Source of the DNA: Winogradskyella sp. UBA3174
GTDB taxonomy: Bacteria > Bacteroidota > Bacteroidia > Flavobacteriales > Flavobacteriaceae
Assembly: GCF_002364335.1 (NCBI RefSeq)
Contig: NZ_DEXW01000045.1
Span: forward strand, 39,322-84,037
Length of the DNA: 44,716 nt
Reading direction: 5' to 3'
The position numbers and the translations under genes are program-made. Position 1 is the stretch's first letter. Every line of letters starts with the position of its first letter. The notes below the pieces were generated by a model, which saw only the letters and a program-made list of their open reading frames with translations, ran no database searches and was not told the origin of the DNA. Positions 21,900 to 30,705 of this stretch are shown in pieces.

Positions 21900-24221
21900 A
21901 TGGATAATATTTACCTGTTTATGTTAATTGCCATTACAGTTTTAGCCGTTGCTGATATTGTAGTTGGTGTAAGTAATGATGCTATTAACTTCTTAAATTC
22001 TGCTATCGGTTCTAAGGCAATTTCTATGCGAACTATAATGATTGTGGCGAGTTTAGGGATTTTTATTGGTGCTGTATTTTCTAGTGGCATGATGGAAGTT
22101 GCACGTAAAGGAATTTTTGTACCAGCCATGTTTAATTTTGAAGACATTATGTACATTTTTATGGCAGTAATGATTACTGACATATTACTATTAGATTTCT
22201 TTAACACGCTTGGTTTACCAACATCTACAACCGTTTCTATTGTATTTAACTTATTAGGAGCAGCAGTAGTAATGTCTTTAATTAAAATAACGGCTTCTGA
22301 CACAAAAACAATTGCTGATTTAGGTACTTATATAAATACTGAAAAAGCTCTTGAGATTATTCGAGGCATCTTAATGTCTGTATTTATAGCGTTTACGGTT
22401 GGTGCATTAGTACAGTGGGTTTCACGACTAATATTTACTTTTCAATATGAAACTAAAATTAAACACTTCGGTGCAATATTTGGTGCTGTTTGTTTAACGG
22501 CTATTACGTATTTCATCTTCTTAAAAGGACTAAAAGGAACACCTTATTATAAAGATCTTAAAGGGATTGTAGAAGGCAACGAAATTTATATTATCCTTGG
22601 TAGTTTTATATTGTGGTTAGGAGTCTCTTTTGCTTTTCAAGCCATAACAAAAAAAACAATACTACTTGTAGTTATCGCTGTAGGAACCTTTGGTTTGGCC
22701 TTAGCCTTTTCTGGTAACGATTTAGTGAACTTTATTGGTGTACCAATGGCTGCTTATCATTCTTATGAAGCATGGGTAGTTTCTGGTGTTGATCCTTCAA
22801 TGTTCTCAATGGAAGTATTAGACAAAAAAGTACCTGCAGAACCACTATTGTTATTTATAGCTGGTACAATTATGGTACTTACATTATGGTTCTCTAAAAA
22901 AGCAAAAACAGTAGCTGAAACTGAATTAAGTTTATCTCGTCAAGGAAATACTCACGAAAAATTTCAACCAAATGCATTATCTAGAACTGTGGTAAAAGGA
23001 TCTTCTGCATTATCAAAGTATTTCAGTGCTGTTGTACCAAAATCAGTTCAAGAAAGAATAGGTAGAAGTTTTGAAAAACCAAATGTCCCAGCTTTAACTA
23101 AAGACCAAAGTATTGATGCTCCTGCTTTTGATATGATTAGAGCTTCAGTAAACTTAATGGTTGCAGGTGTTTTAATCGCCATTGCAACATCAATGAAATT
23201 ACCACTTTCTACGACATACGTAACATTTATGGTTGCTATGGGAACCTCGTTCGCAGATAGAGCTTGGGGAAGAGAAAGCGCGGTATATAGAGTTGCCGGT
23301 GTTTTAAATGTTATTGGAGGTTGGTTTGGTACTGCATTTGGAGCATTCATTGCTGCCGGCTTCGTCGTATTCTTAATACAATGGAATCCTTCAGTGATGA
23401 CACCAATTTTGTTATTATTAACAGGAATTTTGTTATATAGAAATTATAAATCTCATAAAGATGGTATTAACAAGACAGAAGAAGAAGATAGCCTAAAAGC
23501 AACTGGTAGTCGTTCTGTACAAGGAGTTATACACGAAAGTGCCAGTAACATATCTAATGTAGTAAAGCGTGGTAATAGAGTTTATTCTAATGCTATTAAA
23601 GGATTAGCTAAGCAGGATTTATCTTTGCTTAAAAAGAACAAAAAACAAATTGATAAATTATCAACTGAAGTAGATGACTTACGTGATAATATCTTCTACT
23701 TCATCAAAAACTTAGATGAAACAAGTCTTCGTGCAAGTAGTTTTTACATTAATATTTTAGGTTACTTACAAGACATGACTCAATCTCTAGAATATATTTC
23801 AAAAGTTAGTCATAAGCATATTAATAACAATCACCAGAAACTTAAGTTTAGCCAAATAAAAGAACTCAAAGAAGTTGATGATGCTTTAGAAACTCTATTT
23901 AATGATACAAAGGCAGCTTTCGACTCACATTCTTTTGAGCAAATAGGCTCTATTATTGATCGTAAAAAGGACGTATTAGATTTAGTAACTGATAAGATTG
24001 TTAAGCAAGTTTCTAGAACAAGAACTGAAGAATCTAGCCCTAAGAATACAACATTATACTTTGGATTATTATTAGAAACTAAAGATCTCTTAAATGCAAC
24101 TATGAATCTATTAGAAGAATATCATAATTCGCATGATAGCTCTGTTGAACCTGCAACTATTGCAGTTACGGATGAAATCATTATTGAATCCCAAGAAAAA
24201 CCCGAAAAAGAAGAAGAATAA
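21900..24221 (+). CDS. PiT-family inorganic phosphate permease with C-terminal PhoU-like domain
   Basis: 773 residues, longer than a plain PiT protein (about 420-530). The two PiT signature repeats are GVSNDAINFLNSAIGSKA (about 24-41) and SGNDLVNFIGVPMAA (about 276-291). TSTTVSIVFNLLGAAVV and STTYVTFMVAMGTSFADRAWGR are the paired membrane motifs. Transport is phosphate (as metal-phosphate or with cations) across the inner membrane. The last 200 residues (about 570-745) are soluble and helical: KKNKKQIDKLSTEVDDLRDN, SLEYISKVSHKHINN. This looks like a PhoU/DUF47 regulator domain fused to the carrier. It follows the porin by 78 bases and has its own Pho-box-like element. Confidence 0.92.
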   Translation: MDNIYLFMLIAITVLAVADIVVGVSNDAINFLNSAIGSKAISMRTIMIVASLGIFIGAVFSSGMMEVARKGIFVPAMFNFEDIMYIFMAVMITDILLLDFFNTLGLPTSTTVSIVFNLLGAAVVMSLIKITASDTKTIADLGTYINTEKALEIIRGILMSVFIAFTVGALVQWVSRLIFTFQYETKIKHFGAIFGAVCLTAITYFIFLKGLKGTPYYKDLKGIVEGNEIYIILGSFILWLGVSFAFQAITKKTILLVVIAVGTFGLALAFSGNDLVNFIGVPMAAYHSYEAWVVSGVDPSMFSMEVLDKKVPAEPLLLFIAGTIMVLTLWFSKKAKTVAETELSLSRQGNTHEKFQPNALSRTVVKGSSALSKYFSAVVPKSVQERIGRSFEKPNVPALTKDQSIDAPAFDMIRASVNLMVAGVLIAIATSMKLPLSTTYVTFMVAMGTSFADRAWGRESAVYRVAGVLNVIGGWFGTAFGAFIAAGFVVFLIQWNPSVMTPILLLLTGILLYRNYKSHKDGINKTEEEDSLKATGSRSVQGVIHESASNISNVVKRGNRVYSNAIKGLAKQDLSLLKKNKKQIDKLSTEVDDLRDNIFYFIKNLDETSLRASSFYINILGYLQDMTQSLEYISKVSHKHINNNHQKLKFSQIKELKEVDDALETLFNDTKAAFDSHSFEQIGSIIDRKKDVLDLVTDKIVKQVSRTRTEESSPKNTTLYFGLLLETKDLLNATMNLLEEYHNSHDSSVEPATIAVTDEIIIESQEKPEKEEE

Positions 24222-24246
24222 TTAAATATACTGCTTCTTAAAGATC

Positions 24247-24277
24247 AAAGCCTTAATTAAAATTAAGGCTTTTTTTA
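24247..24277 (+). terminator. Rho-independent terminator after the phosphate permease
   Basis: Eleven-base stem AAAGCCTTAAT / ATTAAGGCTTT (24247-24257 with 24262-24272), loop TAAA, with a T run. It sits between convergent PiT and chromate-transporter genes. Confidence 0.88.
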
Positions 24278-24288
24278 TTGCCTTTTTT

Positions 24289-25413
24289 TTAAAATAAGGT
24301 CAATAAAACATATCCTAAAACGGCACCAATTATAATAGTCCATATCGTACTAATTTTAGTTTTAAAAGTTATAAAAACAGCCAAAACTGCTATTAAAATA
24401 CTCTGCCATTCAATAAGCGTCTCTTTTGCCATTACAACTAATACCGCAAGCATAACAGCAACTGCGGCAACATTCACTGAATCTAAAAAATAGCGGAGTA
24501 AAATTGATTTACGCATTCTTGGAATGAATGGACTAAGTATTAATACGAATAAGAATGACGGTAAAAATATTCCTGTTGTAGCTACTAAAGCTCCTGTAAA
24601 TCCTGAAAGTTGATACCCAATAAAGGTTGAGGTAGATAGAACTGGTCCTGGTGTAAATTGTCCAATAGCAATGGCATCAATGAGTTCTGCTCTGGTTAAT
24701 AAACCTCGTGTTACCAATTCTGCATCCAAATATGCAAATAACACATAGCCACTTCCATAAAGTATAGCTCCTACTTTTAGGAAAATTAAAAAGAGCTTTA
24801 ACGTCGATATCTTGGCTATTGTTGTATTTAACCCAAGAAGTAAAAAAAATGGTGATATTGAATTTAGGTTAGAGATAGTTTTTGATTTCAAATAGAAATA
24901 GAGCATTCCTAAAACACCTGCGCTTAATAAAGCTACAACTTCGTTAACACCCAAAATACTTACCGCTAAAACTAATACACCAATAATAATCAGCTCAGTG
25001 CTTTTAATAGCCTTTTTACCAAGCTTTAATATGGCTGAAGCAATAATAGCCAAAACTGCTGGTTTAATACCGTAAATAAAAGGTTCTACTTCTGGTAATT
25101 CACCATATTTTACATACAAGTATGCCAATAATGCAGTAATTAATGTGGCAGGAATAATAAAGGCAATACCTGCTACAAATAGACCTGCTTTACCAGCGCG
25201 CTCATAACCACAATGCATAGTCATCTCAGTAGAATTTGGACCTGGAATTAAATTAGTTGCTCCTATTAAATCTAGAAAATAATCTCTAGTCATCCACTTC
25301 CTTTTTTCAATGATTTCATCTTCCATCATAGCAATATGAGCCGCAGGACCACCAAAAGCGAAACAACCTAATTTAAAAAATACTTGAGCAACTTCCTTTA
25401 ATTTAGAATTCAT
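24289..25413 (-). CDS. chrA: Chromate transporter (CHR) family membrane protein, two-domain type
   Basis: 374 residues with about 10-12 transmembrane helices in two homologous halves. The first half has FKLGCFAFGGPAAHIAMMEDE and LIPGPNSTEM; the second has GSGYVLFAYLDAELV and GQFTPGPVLSTSTFIGYQ. This duplicated FGGP/PGP layout defines the long-chain CHR family, named for chromate efflux, though many members probably carry other oxyanions. Convergent to the phosphate permease and divergent from the gene at 25499. The real substrate is unproven; I give the symbol by family only. Confidence 0.88.
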   Translation of the reverse strand: MNSKLKEVAQVFFKLGCFAFGGPAAHIAMMEDEIIEKRKWMTRDYFLDLIGATNLIPGPNSTEMTMHCGYERAGKAGLFVAGIAFIIPATLITALLAYLYVKYGELPEVEPFIYGIKPAVLAIIASAILKLGKKAIKSTELIIIGVLVLAVSILGVNEVVALLSAGVLGMLYFYLKSKTISNLNSISPFFLLLGLNTTIAKISTLKLFLIFLKVGAILYGSGYVLFAYLDAELVTRGLLTRAELIDAIAIGQFTPGPVLSTSTFIGYQLSGFTGALVATTGIFLPSFLFVLILSPFIPRMRKSILLRYFLDSVNVAAVAVMLAVLVVMAKETLIEWQSILIAVLAVFITFKTKISTIWTIIIGAVLGYVLLTLF

Positions 25414-25498
25414 TATAAAAATTTAAACATTAAATGCCCAAAACTAACACTTAATCGTATATAAAACTGTACAACCAATTTAAGCTAAAGTTAATTAT

Positions 25499-25795
25499 AT
25501 GAAAAAAAAAATAATCCTCTTAGTAACAGCAATTTTATTAAGCTCTTGTGTTTCAAAGAAAAAATACGTGGCCTTAGAACAAGAAAATGGTGAGATTAAA
25601 AGTCAACTAACCAAAACAAAAGTAGAGAAAGAAGATTTAGAAAATAAATTCGCGAAGATTCAAAATAGAGTTGATGATTACAATTCAAAAATTAGCTCTC
25701 TAAATGAAGATGTAGACGTTTTAAAAATAGAAAATGACATCAAATTAAAGGTTAACGAAGATGGCACTGTTATTTCTAATGCAAGTAAACGGTAA
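25499..25795 (+). CDS. Short coiled-coil lipoprotein
   Basis: 98 residues. A lipoprotein signal (MKKKIILLVTAILLSSC, Cys17) is followed by a continuous heptad region (about 23-80; LEQENGEIKSQLTKTKVEKE, LENKFAKIQNRVDDYNSKIS). It resembles the N-terminal stalk of flavobacterial OmpA-family lipoproteins, but no OmpA peptidoglycan-binding domain follows before the stop and the terminator, so it is either a stand-alone stalk or a shortened relative. Divergent from the chromate-transporter gene. Confidence 0.65.
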   Translation: MKKKIILLVTAILLSSCVSKKKYVALEQENGEIKSQLTKTKVEKEDLENKFAKIQNRVDDYNSKISSLNEDVDVLKIENDIKLKVNEDGTVISNASKR

Positions 25796-25800
25796 ATTAT

Positions 25801-25842
25801 AAAAGCATCCTCCCGTAAAATTCGGCATTGGATGCTTTTTTT
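25801..25842 (+). terminator. Rho-independent terminator
   Basis: Arms AAAAGCATCC (25801-25810) and GGATGCTTTT (25830-25839) with a 19-base loop and a T run, 5 bases after the lipoprotein stop. The GCATCC stem is shared with the terminator at 19814. Confidence 0.75.
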
Positions 25843-25879
25843 GTTTCCTAATGTGTAATTTGTAGAAAAATTAAAACCA

Positions 25880-26599
25880 ATGAAAGCAATCTTAGCATTA
25901 CTTCTTTTCTGTTTCACGTTTAATAGTATAGCTCAAAATATAACCGCCAGAGCGTTATTAGATAAGTCAATCAGTTATCACGACCCAACTGGTAATTGGA
26001 AAACATTTAAAGCCGGCTTTAAGGTTGTAATGACAACACCAGATTCTCCAAAGCGCACAAGTCTTATAAGACTAGACTTACGTAATGAGTTCTTTAGCAT
26101 CAAAGCCACAAAAGACACCGTAACTACAGTTTATACGGTTAATAAAGGCAAGTGTTACATGGTTTATAACGGTAAAAATATAGATGGCATAGCAGCAAAA
26201 GAAAAAAATATGTCTTGCGACAGCGCTACGCTTTATAAAAACTACTATACGTATCTATACGGTTTACCAATAAAACTAAAAGATCCTGGCACTAACCTTG
26301 GCGATAAAGTCGAAAAGAGAACGTTTAAGGGTAAAGATTATTTAGTTTTAAAAGTAACTTACGATGAAGCCGTTGGCAGCGATATTTGGTATTTTTATTT
26401 TAATCCAAAGACCTATGCTATGGAAGTCTATCAATTCTTTAAAACAGATGATTACGGTAAAGAGAAACCAGAAAGTGGTGAATATATATTACTTTCTGAA
26501 GAAGCTGTTGTAAATGGCATTAAAATGCCTAAAGTAAGAGCTTGGTATTATAATAAAGATGATCGGTATTTGGGGACTGATAGTTTGGTTGAAAAGTAA
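25880..26599 (+). CDS. Secreted DUF6503-like protein
   Basis: 239 residues with a signal peptide (MKAILALLLFCFTFNSIAQ). The body is rich in antiparallel-strand patterns: WKTFKAGFKVVMTTPDSPKR, YKNYYTYLYGLPIKLKDPG, YLVLKVTYDEAVGSDIWYFY, and a final PKVRAWYYNKDDRYLGTDSL. The last elements are typical of a flavobacterial family annotated DUF6503, resembling LolA-like outer-membrane-lipoprotein-binding folds. No catalytic residues are evident. It stands alone between two terminators. Confidence 0.65.
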   Translation: MKAILALLLFCFTFNSIAQNITARALLDKSISYHDPTGNWKTFKAGFKVVMTTPDSPKRTSLIRLDLRNEFFSIKATKDTVTTVYTVNKGKCYMVYNGKNIDGIAAKEKNMSCDSATLYKNYYTYLYGLPIKLKDPGTNLGDKVEKRTFKGKDYLVLKVTYDEAVGSDIWYFYFNPKTYAMEVYQFFKTDDYGKEKPESGEYILLSEEAVVNGIKMPKVRAWYYNKDDRYLGTDSLVEK

Positions 26600-26747
26600 A
26601 AGTTCTTAAAAAATTTATTTGCTTTGTCATTCTAATATCCAAGATTCAATGAGGTTAAACTATTTCAACATCATGCACAAAACCAATAAGATTATAACCA
26701 AGATTCTGAAACAAAAACCAGAATAACAAATAGTTGAATTTAGAACT

Positions 26748-26778
26748 AAAAAAGCATCTCAGAAATGAGATGCTTTTT
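26748..26778. terminator. Bidirectional terminator between DUF6503-like gene and nrdA
   Basis: Stem AAAAAGCATCTCA / TGAGATGCTTTTT with loop GAAA; A and T runs on both sides serve both strands. It lies between convergent genes. The 150 bases before it (26600-26747) hold nothing recognisable. Confidence 0.85.
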
Positions 26779-26823
26779 ATAATACTTAAATTAAGATTCC
26801 TGGCTTCCGAAGGAATTTATTTG

Positions 26824-28620
26824 TTACCCTTCACAACTTAAACATTCTTTCTTTTGTTTAAATTTCTGTGCAGCATTCATACTGTGTTGGTAGTACAATG
26901 ATTTAACACCGAGTTTCCAAGCTGTAACATAAAGCTTATTAATGTCTTTGACTGGCATATCTGGATGCACCATAATATTCAACGACTGACCTTGATCTAT
27001 GTGATTCTGTCTATTTGCTGCTTGATAGATGATTGTCATCTGGTCGATTTCAGAATAGGTTTTAAACACATCCTTTTCGTGATCTGTAAGACCTTCTAGA
27101 TGTTGTACAGACCCATCATAATCTCTGATGCTTTTCCAAACCTCAACTGTGTTCATTCCTTTTTCCTTTAGAAGCTCTAAGAGATAAGGATTCTTAATCG
27201 TCGTTTTTATTTTCGCAATATCTTTTACATAACTATTAGACCAAATTGGCTCAATACCTTGAGATACTTGTCCTAGAATAAAAGCTGAAGATGTTGTTGG
27301 TGCTACAGCATTTAATGTTGTATTACGTCTTCCGTATCCTTTTAATACTTCTGGCTCTCCAAATAAATCTGCTAACTCTTTTGATGCTTTATGAGATTTT
27401 TCTTCAATAGTCTTAAATATTTCGCTATTTAAATTGAAAGCTTCCTGACTATCAAAACCTAGACTTTTAGATTGTAATAATGAGTGCCATCCTAATGCAC
27501 CTAAACCTAAAGCTCTATTTTCTTTTGCGAAATTATAGGCTTTTTCCATAAACATAAAAGTTTGCCTATCATCTCTATCTTCAGAATCTCTAAATACTTC
27601 TAATTTTGTAACAAATTCTTCTAAAACAGCATCTAAAAAATATACCATTGTTTCAACAGCATCCGTATCTTTCCACTTATCGTAGTGTAATAAGTTTATT
27701 GAAGATAACACACATACAAATGACCAATCTTCATTTGTAGGTAGCATTATTTCGGTACACAAGTTACTTGCGTATACTTCGTGATTCTTGTCTTTATAAA
27801 CATCTGGTGCGTTATTATTCGCATTGTCTTTAAAGAATATATAAGGATACCCTATCTCCCCTCTTCTTTGTAAAACTTTTGCCCAAATTGCTCTTTTATC
27901 AGCATCTCCATCAATCATTTCTTGCATCCACTCATTACCGACAGTAACACCATGTGTTAACTCCTGTATTGGATTACCTTCAGTTCCGATTTCTAAAAAC
28001 TCATTAATATCTTGGTGATCTATTGGTAAATAAGGAGAAAAACGACCGCGTCTTACTGAACCTTGACTTACAACATCTACCATTTTTTCGAAGAGTTGCA
28101 TAATATGTACAGCTCCCGAAGATTCTCCGTTGTTTTTTACTGGTGCACCTCTGTGTCGCAATTTACCAAAGTAACCAGAAGTACCACCTCCTAGTTTAGA
28201 CATCATACCTACTTCCGATTGTGTATAAAGGATATCGCCCATATCATCAGCAATATGTGAACCAAAACAACTAATTGGTAAACCACGCTTTTTACCAAAA
28301 TTAGACCAAACAGGAGATGCTAATGAATAATAGCCTTCTGCCATATAACCGTAGAACTTGTCTGCAAAGCCATCGATTTTTAAGATTTTCTCAGCATTAT
28401 TAGCTATTTCCCTGATGCGTTCTTCTGGAGATGTATCACCTGTAAGATATCCGGATGCTAAAAATTTACGACTATTTTCTGTTAACCATTTAATTTCTGG
28501 TTCTTTATTCGCTTCTTTTATAGCTTCTTTTCTAGCCTTAATTAACTCATCATGGCTAGATGTTTTGGTTGGTTGTTCGTTCACTTTGTTTTCGAGGTCA
28601 GGATTAATGTGGTCGTTCAT
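26824..28620 (-). CDS. nrdA: Ribonucleoside-diphosphate reductase, alpha (catalytic) subunit
   Basis: Class I RNR large subunit that reduces ribonucleotides to deoxyribonucleotides. 598 residues, clearly shorter than the 760-residue E. coli protein, because no N-terminal ATP-cone is present. Catalytic-barrel motifs include GYYSLASPVWSNFGKKRGLPISCFGSHI-type spacing (first active-site Cys in LPISCFGS), the finger-loop region NLCTEIMLPTNEDWSFVCVLSSINL with the radical and second disulfide Cys, and FILGQVSQGIEPIWSNSY. The C-terminus ECLSCEG has the CxxC pair that relays electrons from thioredoxin. It is 3 bases after nrdB and co-transcribed with it. Confidence 0.95.
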   Translation of the reverse strand: MNDHINPDLENKVNEQPTKTSSHDELIKARKEAIKEANKEPEIKWLTENSRKFLASGYLTGDTSPEERIREIANNAEKILKIDGFADKFYGYMAEGYYSLASPVWSNFGKKRGLPISCFGSHIADDMGDILYTQSEVGMMSKLGGGTSGYFGKLRHRGAPVKNNGESSGAVHIMQLFEKMVDVVSQGSVRRGRFSPYLPIDHQDINEFLEIGTEGNPIQELTHGVTVGNEWMQEMIDGDADKRAIWAKVLQRRGEIGYPYIFFKDNANNNAPDVYKDKNHEVYASNLCTEIMLPTNEDWSFVCVLSSINLLHYDKWKDTDAVETMVYFLDAVLEEFVTKLEVFRDSEDRDDRQTFMFMEKAYNFAKENRALGLGALGWHSLLQSKSLGFDSQEAFNLNSEIFKTIEEKSHKASKELADLFGEPEVLKGYGRRNTTLNAVAPTTSSAFILGQVSQGIEPIWSNSYVKDIAKIKTTIKNPYLLELLKEKGMNTVEVWKSIRDYDGSVQHLEGLTDHEKDVFKTYSEIDQMTIIYQAANRQNHIDQGQSLNIMVHPDMPVKDINKLYVTAWKLGVKSLYYQHSMNAAQKFKQKKECLSCEG

Positions 28621-28623
28621 AGT

Positions 28624-29913
28624 TTAAAATAGGTCATCTCCGGTTACACTTTTTTGTCTTTTTGCATAGTTTATTGAACGCTTCACAAAGAAATCTCCAT
28701 GCTTTGTTCCTATAATCTCATCGTCAAACCATTCGGTTTGCACTAATAATGTTTCATCTACATCAAATACTTTTTCGATGCCAATACTTTCTAATGAATT
28801 ATTAAATCTATTTTTAATAAACTCATTTATTACGTCTTTTGGAAGAAATTCTAATTCGCCAGCTTCAAAAATCCAATCGACTAGTTTACTTTCAGATACG
28901 AAAGCTTCTCTACATAAATCTCTTACTACAGCGTTGTGCTCATCACCAAACCATGTTGGGTTTTCATCTTTTATAATTCTAATAATATCGATTCCGAAAT
29001 CACCATGAATCTGCTCTTCTTTTGAAGTTGCTTCAACCACATTAGAAATACCTTTAAGCATATTCTTATGCTTGTTAAAAGCCATAATTATTAAAAACTG
29101 GGAGAACAAAGACACGTGTTCTATAAATAGAGAAAATAATAAAATAGACTCTGCGTACTCTTTGTTATCCTCACTTTTTGCATTCTTTAAAGCCGTTTCT
29201 AAATAATGAACACGTCTCATTATTACAGGCTTCTTCTTTAAGTTTTTAAACTCATTATTAAGACCTAATACTTCTAATAAATGTGAGTATGCATCGTGAT
29301 GACGTACTTCGCTTTCTGCAAACGTTGCTCCTACCGATCCTATTTCTGGCTTAGGCATTTTAGTGTAAATTTCTCCCCAAAATGATTTTACTGCAACTTC
29401 AATTTGCGAAATAGCAAGCATGGTGTTCTTAATAGCATTTTGCTCTACAATAGTTAATCTCGTTTTAAAATCTTGAACGTCACTTGTAAAATTAAATTCT
29501 GAATGAATCCAATACGAGTGTCTTATCGCATCTACATATTCATTTAGTGCAGGATACTCATAAGGTTTTAAATTAATACGCTTTTCAAAAATATTTGTTT
29601 TTCTACTTCTAGCTTGTTCGTCTCTATAGAGTATATATGCTTTTGCTACACTTGGAAAAGAGCTTGTCATTAATTTCTCCTCAACAAGATCTTGGACCTC
29701 TTCTACGGTAGGTAAATAATTATAGTCGTTTTCTTTTCTTTCTAGTAGTGTTTGTAAAACGTTTACAGAAATTGTATTCGCATCTTCTTTCGTACCATTT
29801 CCTACAGACATCATTGCCTTTTCAATAGCGTTAGAAATTTTATTTAAAACAAACGGACTTGTTTCGTAATCTCTTTTAATAATTTGTGTAATCTCTAATT
29901 GTTTGATTTCCAT
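28624..29913 (-). CDS. nrdB: Ribonucleoside-diphosphate reductase beta subunit with N-terminal ATP-cone
   Basis: 429 residues. Residues about 8-100 form an ATP-cone (IKRDYETSPFVLNKISNAIE, LPTVEEVQDLVEEKLM, SFPSVAKAYILYRDEQARSR), the allosteric domain normally on NrdA. The remainder is a ferritin-like radical subunit with metal ligands in QIEVAV, SEVRHHDAYSHLL, SLFIEHVSLF and SKEEQIHGDF. A Tyr sits seven residues after the Glu of EVRH, the place of the E. coli radical Tyr122. This beta-fused ATP-cone is known from flavobacterial RNR (for example Leeuwenhoekiella), where dATP inhibits by changing beta oligomers and the cofactor is a manganese pair; here that is inference by family. Confidence 0.95.
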   Translation of the reverse strand: MEIKQLEITQIIKRDYETSPFVLNKISNAIEKAMMSVGNGTKEDANTISVNVLQTLLERKENDYNYLPTVEEVQDLVEEKLMTSSFPSVAKAYILYRDEQARSRKTNIFEKRINLKPYEYPALNEYVDAIRHSYWIHSEFNFTSDVQDFKTRLTIVEQNAIKNTMLAISQIEVAVKSFWGEIYTKMPKPEIGSVGATFAESEVRHHDAYSHLLEVLGLNNEFKNLKKKPVIMRRVHYLETALKNAKSEDNKEYAESILLFSLFIEHVSLFSQFLIIMAFNKHKNMLKGISNVVEATSKEEQIHGDFGIDIIRIIKDENPTWFGDEHNAVVRDLCREAFVSESKLVDWIFEAGELEFLPKDVINEFIKNRFNNSLESIGIEKVFDVDETLLVQTEWFDDEIIGTKHGDFFVKRSINYAKRQKSVTGDDLF

Positions 29914-30315
29914 ATATTTTCAATTTAAAGGCTAAGTTGTCAGTAGAATGATTTTTAATCATTCAAGATTTCGTTAATAAATCCGTAAAACGTTTTATAA
30001 ATTTTCCTTAATAGGAATAAAAAGAGCAAATTTCTAAAACAGCGAACTCTATTTTATTTTGCCTTCAACAAAGATTGACTTTTGTAGTTAAAAATGAAAG
30101 GGTATTTTGCAAACGTTGTCAACAAGTTTTTAACAACGGTTTGAATTGACCATTAACAAAGGATTAATTCGAAAATAGAGTCAACTATTTGATTTTCAAT
30201 TGTTTAATTTTTTTTTGTTGAATATTATTTTGTAGTCTTTATCCTATTAAAGAAGCCTTAACGTATTGTGTTTATAGGGTATTTTAGAAGATTGAAAACT
30301 AAAAAATATTTAAAC
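29914..30315. promoter_or_regulatory. nrdB upstream region with several dyads
   Basis: No gene is seen. Going away from nrdB there is a perfect hairpin GAATGATT / AATCATTC (29946-29964, loop TTT), a 12-base palindrome TAAAACGTTTTA (29986-29997), and a larger dyad with arms CAAACGTTGT (30110-30119) and ACAACGGTTTG (30133-30143) that contains TTGTCAACA. None matches the NrdR box consensus. No full -7 box for nrdB was found; GAAATTTG on the minus strand near 30034 is one mismatch away. Confidence 0.35.
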
Positions 30316-30345
30316 AAAAAGAAGCATTATTTAAATGCTTCTTTT
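30238..30345 (+). ncRNA. Possible small RNA ending at the 30316 terminator
   Basis: A near-consensus promoter (TTG at 30200, 22-base spacer, TTATTTTG at 30225, one mismatch) precedes an isolated terminator with no reading frame between. If real, the RNA is about 108 nt. Weak evidence; no known family recognised. Confidence 0.22.
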
Positions 30346-30346
30346 A
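30316..30346 (+). terminator. Orphan terminator-like hairpin
   Basis: Stem AAAAGAAGCATT with AATGCTTCTTTT (about 30317-30328 and 30334-30345), loop ATTTA. Works best on the plus strand but has an A run as well. No gene ends here on either strand, so it terminates either an RNA or leaked transcription. Confidence 0.65.
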
Positions 30347-30402
30347 CTGAAATAATTAACTAAAAGTAAAATTTATGTTTACTTATTGATTGAGTGACCC
30401 AT

Positions 30403-30436
30403 AAAAAAAGTCAGGATTTTAAAAAATCCTGACTTT
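30403..30436 (-). terminator. Orphan terminator on the minus strand
   Basis: Perfect 14-base arms AAAGTCAGGATTTT / AAAATCCTGACTTT (30407-30420 with 30423-30436) followed, on the minus strand, by seven Ts (30409-30403). No minus-strand gene lies between here and 30705, so it would end a non-coding transcript. A smaller hairpin GCGAA/TTCGC (30464-30480) precedes it, and a near-consensus GATATTTG box lies at 30504-30511 on that strand. Confidence 0.6.
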
Positions 30437-30705
30437 AACTGATTAATAGCATTTAACCTTTAAGCGAACCCCTAATTCGCATAATATATGGTCAGTTATT
30501 ATTCAAATATCACTTTTAAAGAAGCCGTTTTATAGTTGCCATGTATAAACGGTTAAAAAAAATGTATAATTGGTAAGATCAGGTATTTAATGATTTGTAA
30601 AATATGCTATCCTACTCATTACACACTAAACCTTACTTTACATACATCTATTGTGGTACTGCACCGAGAATATTATTTATCTTTATAAAGTAATAACCCT
30701 TAGAC

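Noticed and set aside
21911..22303. 130-residue minus-strand frame within the PiT gene
   Set aside because: Mirrors the transmembrane repeats of the permease; no independent evidence.
19814..26778. GCATC-stem hairpins at 19814, 25801 and 26748 as a repeat family
   Set aside because: Each is a normal terminator in the expected place; the shared stem is short and loops differ, so no mobile repeat is needed.
30110..30143. DnaA-box or NrdR-box reading of the dyad upstream of nrdB
   Set aside because: TTGTCAACA differs from TTATCCACA at two positions, and the dyad does not resemble the NrdR consensus; kept only as an unassigned dyad.
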